DNA of 17,829 nucleotides from Bacteroidales bacterium UBA4866 (GTDB taxonomy: Bacteria; Bacteroidota; Bacteroidia; Bacteroidales; P3): the NCBI GenBank assembly GCA_002399565.1, contig DHDW01000012.1, positions 1,653-19,481 of the forward strand, read 5' to 3'. How positions within the stretch are numbered: the first letter of the stretch is position 1; the number at the start of each line of letters is the position of its first letter. The translations under genes were made by a program, and so were the position numbers. Below, one piece after another: positions 16,992-17,829 of this stretch. The notes below the pieces were generated by a model. It did not search any database and had not been told where the DNA came from. It saw only the letters and a list, made by a program, of their open reading frames with translations.

Positions 16992-17573
16992 CTATAATAC
17001 TTTTAATGCTTGTTTAATAAGTAGTTCCACACTTGCATCGGGATTACTCTGAACAATCTTGTCTAATGCTCTTTCTACAATCAACTTACTAAAGCCCAAT
17101 GTTTGTAATGCTAATAACGCCTCGTCTTTGCTTTTATTGTTTACAGTATTAGTATTTGAAATTTCAATATCCATTTTTGATAAAGAATCCTTTAGTTCCA
17201 ATATTACCCTTTGAGCAGTTTTTGCCCCAATACCCTTAACTTGCCTTAGCGCATTAATATCTTCTTTCACAATGGCACTATGCAACTCGCCAGTATTCAT
17301 TGAAGAAAGCATCATCCTTGCAGTATTTACTCCAACACCATTAACAGAAATCAAGTAGCGAAACAATTCTCTTTCCTTAGCAGTGAAGAACCCAAACAAT
17401 TGTTGAGCATCTTCTCTAACAACAAAATGAATTAATATTCTACCACTATCCATTGATTTGATTTCTGAATAGGTTGTTAGACTAATTTCAACCAAATAGC
17501 CAACCCCCATAGCATTTACAACCAAAGTAGAGGGAGTTTTATATTCAAACTTACCTTCAATAAACTCGTACAT
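16992..17573 (-). CDS. ruvA: Holliday junction branch migration protein RuvA
   Basis: A 193-residue protein of near-normal length. RuvA tetramers bind four-way DNA junctions and load the RuvB motor. An N-terminal OB-fold domain (1-62) begins Met-Tyr-Glu-Phe-Ile-Glu-Gly. Two helix-hairpin-helix motifs are visible: Gly-Val-Gly at 79-81 and Gly-Ile-Gly at 114-116, the latter in Lys-Gly-Ile-Gly-Ala-Lys-Thr-Ala. An acidic/Asn-rich linker (131-150) leads to the C-terminal RuvB-binding domain (about 150-193). Neither ruvB nor ruvC is adjacent. Instead sprA follows after 13 bases, an arrangement I recall in other Bacteroidota. The start is supported by a promoter-like element about 95 bases upstream. 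Confidence 0.95.
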   Translation of the reverse strand: MYEFIEGKFEYKTPSTLVVNAMGVGYLVEISLTTYSEIKSMDSGRILIHFVVREDAQQLFGFFTAKERELFRYLISVNGVGVNTARMMLSSMNTGELHSAIVKEDINALRQVKGIGAKTAQRVILELKDSLSKMDIEISNTNTVNNKSKDEALLALQTLGFSKLIVERALDKIVQSNPDASVELLIKQALKVL

Positions 17574-17667
17574 AGCATTAAATTTAGAAACAAAATTACT
17601 TATAATTTCTTTATTATAGGCATAAAACCCAAAAAGAATTAAGCAGTAATATAAGAAAACGACTATT

Positions 17668-17675
17668 CAAATGTA
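17668..17675 (-). promoter_or_regulatory. Candidate promoter of the ruvA-sprA operon (-7 element)
   Basis: The minus strand reads TACATTTG, identical to the -7 element at 3785-3792. Transcription would begin near 17661-17664, giving a leader of about 90 bases. No clear TTG lies 17-21 bases upstream; that region instead carries one copy of a 12-bp direct repeat. Confidence 0.45.
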
Positions 17676-17676
17676 A

Positions 17677-17709
17677 ATCTTATTTAGAGCGAAAAATATC
17701 TTATTTAGA
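17677..17709. repeat. 12-bp direct repeat, 21 bases apart, over the ruvA promoter region
   Basis: ATCTTATTTAGA occurs at 17677-17688 and 17698-17709. The 21-base period is two helical turns, and the copies flank or overlap the expected -33 region, so an operator is possible. The palindrome GGTTTAAACC lies just beyond at 17723-17732. Confidence 0.5.
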
Positions 17710-17777
17710 TCTGAAAAAATCAGGTTTAAACCCATTTTTAAGGCACTTAAAACTAATTAAATAGGGAGTTTATCTAC

Positions 17778-17829
17778 AATTCATGCCATGAATTACTCAG
17801 AATCATGGCATGAATTACTCGGAATCATG
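17778..17829. repeat. 22-bp tandem repeat running off the right edge
   Basis: Units start at 17782 and 17804 with a third beginning at 17826. The two full units differ at two positions only (C/G at unit position 5 and A/G at position 18). Each carries CATG-S-CATG, and the first lies in a perfect palindrome, AATTCATG-C-CATGAATT (17778-17794). The array extends beyond the window, so its copy number is unknown. Confidence 0.75.

Overview
The window looks like an AT-rich chromosomal segment from a member of the Bacteroidota (probably Bacteroidales or a relative). The evidence is a 2394-residue SprA/Sov translocon of the type 9 secretion system (T9SS), GldF and GldG gliding-type ABC transporter subunits, a protein with a C-terminal T9SS sorting domain, and several upstream sequences matching the Bacteroidota promoter pattern TTG-N(~20)-TAnnTTTG. 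No tRNA, rRNA, insertion sequence or CRISPR array was seen.

Left part (1-3514, all on the minus strand). A promoter at 3484-3514 drives dnaN (sliding clamp), followed 18 bases later by an exported bleomycin-hydrolase-type C1 peptidase and a clear hairpin terminator (1037-1068). Beyond it is a secreted protein resembling the free C-terminal periplasmic domain of GldM. It is followed by the first 29 codons of a second copy, cut by the window edge.

Middle (3515-6000). A strong promoter-like element at 3762-3792 lies directly before a 165-base orphan piece of T9SS sorting-domain coding sequence. Next comes an intact T9SS cargo protein (4034-5491, plus strand) whose own sorting domain is 146/165 identical to the orphan piece. 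The following 509-base intergenic stretch is rich in structure: an imperfect inverted repeat, a smaller hairpin, five tandem 22-bp repeats, and a perfect 19-bp stem between the convergent genes.

Right part (6001-17573, minus strand). The apparent operon is ruvA - sprA - gldF - gldG - DUF4340 gene, with gaps of 13, about 141, 10 and 6 bases. SprA is the outer-membrane channel through which T9SS cargo leaves. GldF and GldG form the membrane and extracytoplasmic part of a putative ABC transporter first linked to gliding; its ATPase GldA is not encoded here. A promoter-like -7 element before gldF suggests that gldF-gldG-DUF4340 may also be transcribed independently. RuvA is a recombination protein that shares the transcript. 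The region upstream of ruvA has a 12-bp direct repeat over its promoter, and a second, unrelated 22-bp tandem repeat runs off the right edge.

Taken together, the window carries the T9SS channel (SprA), one evident T9SS client, and a secreted GldM-domain family. There is no clear sign of an entirely new system. The least explained items are the GldM-domain duplicates, the orphan sorting-domain cassette and the 22-bp repeat arrays.
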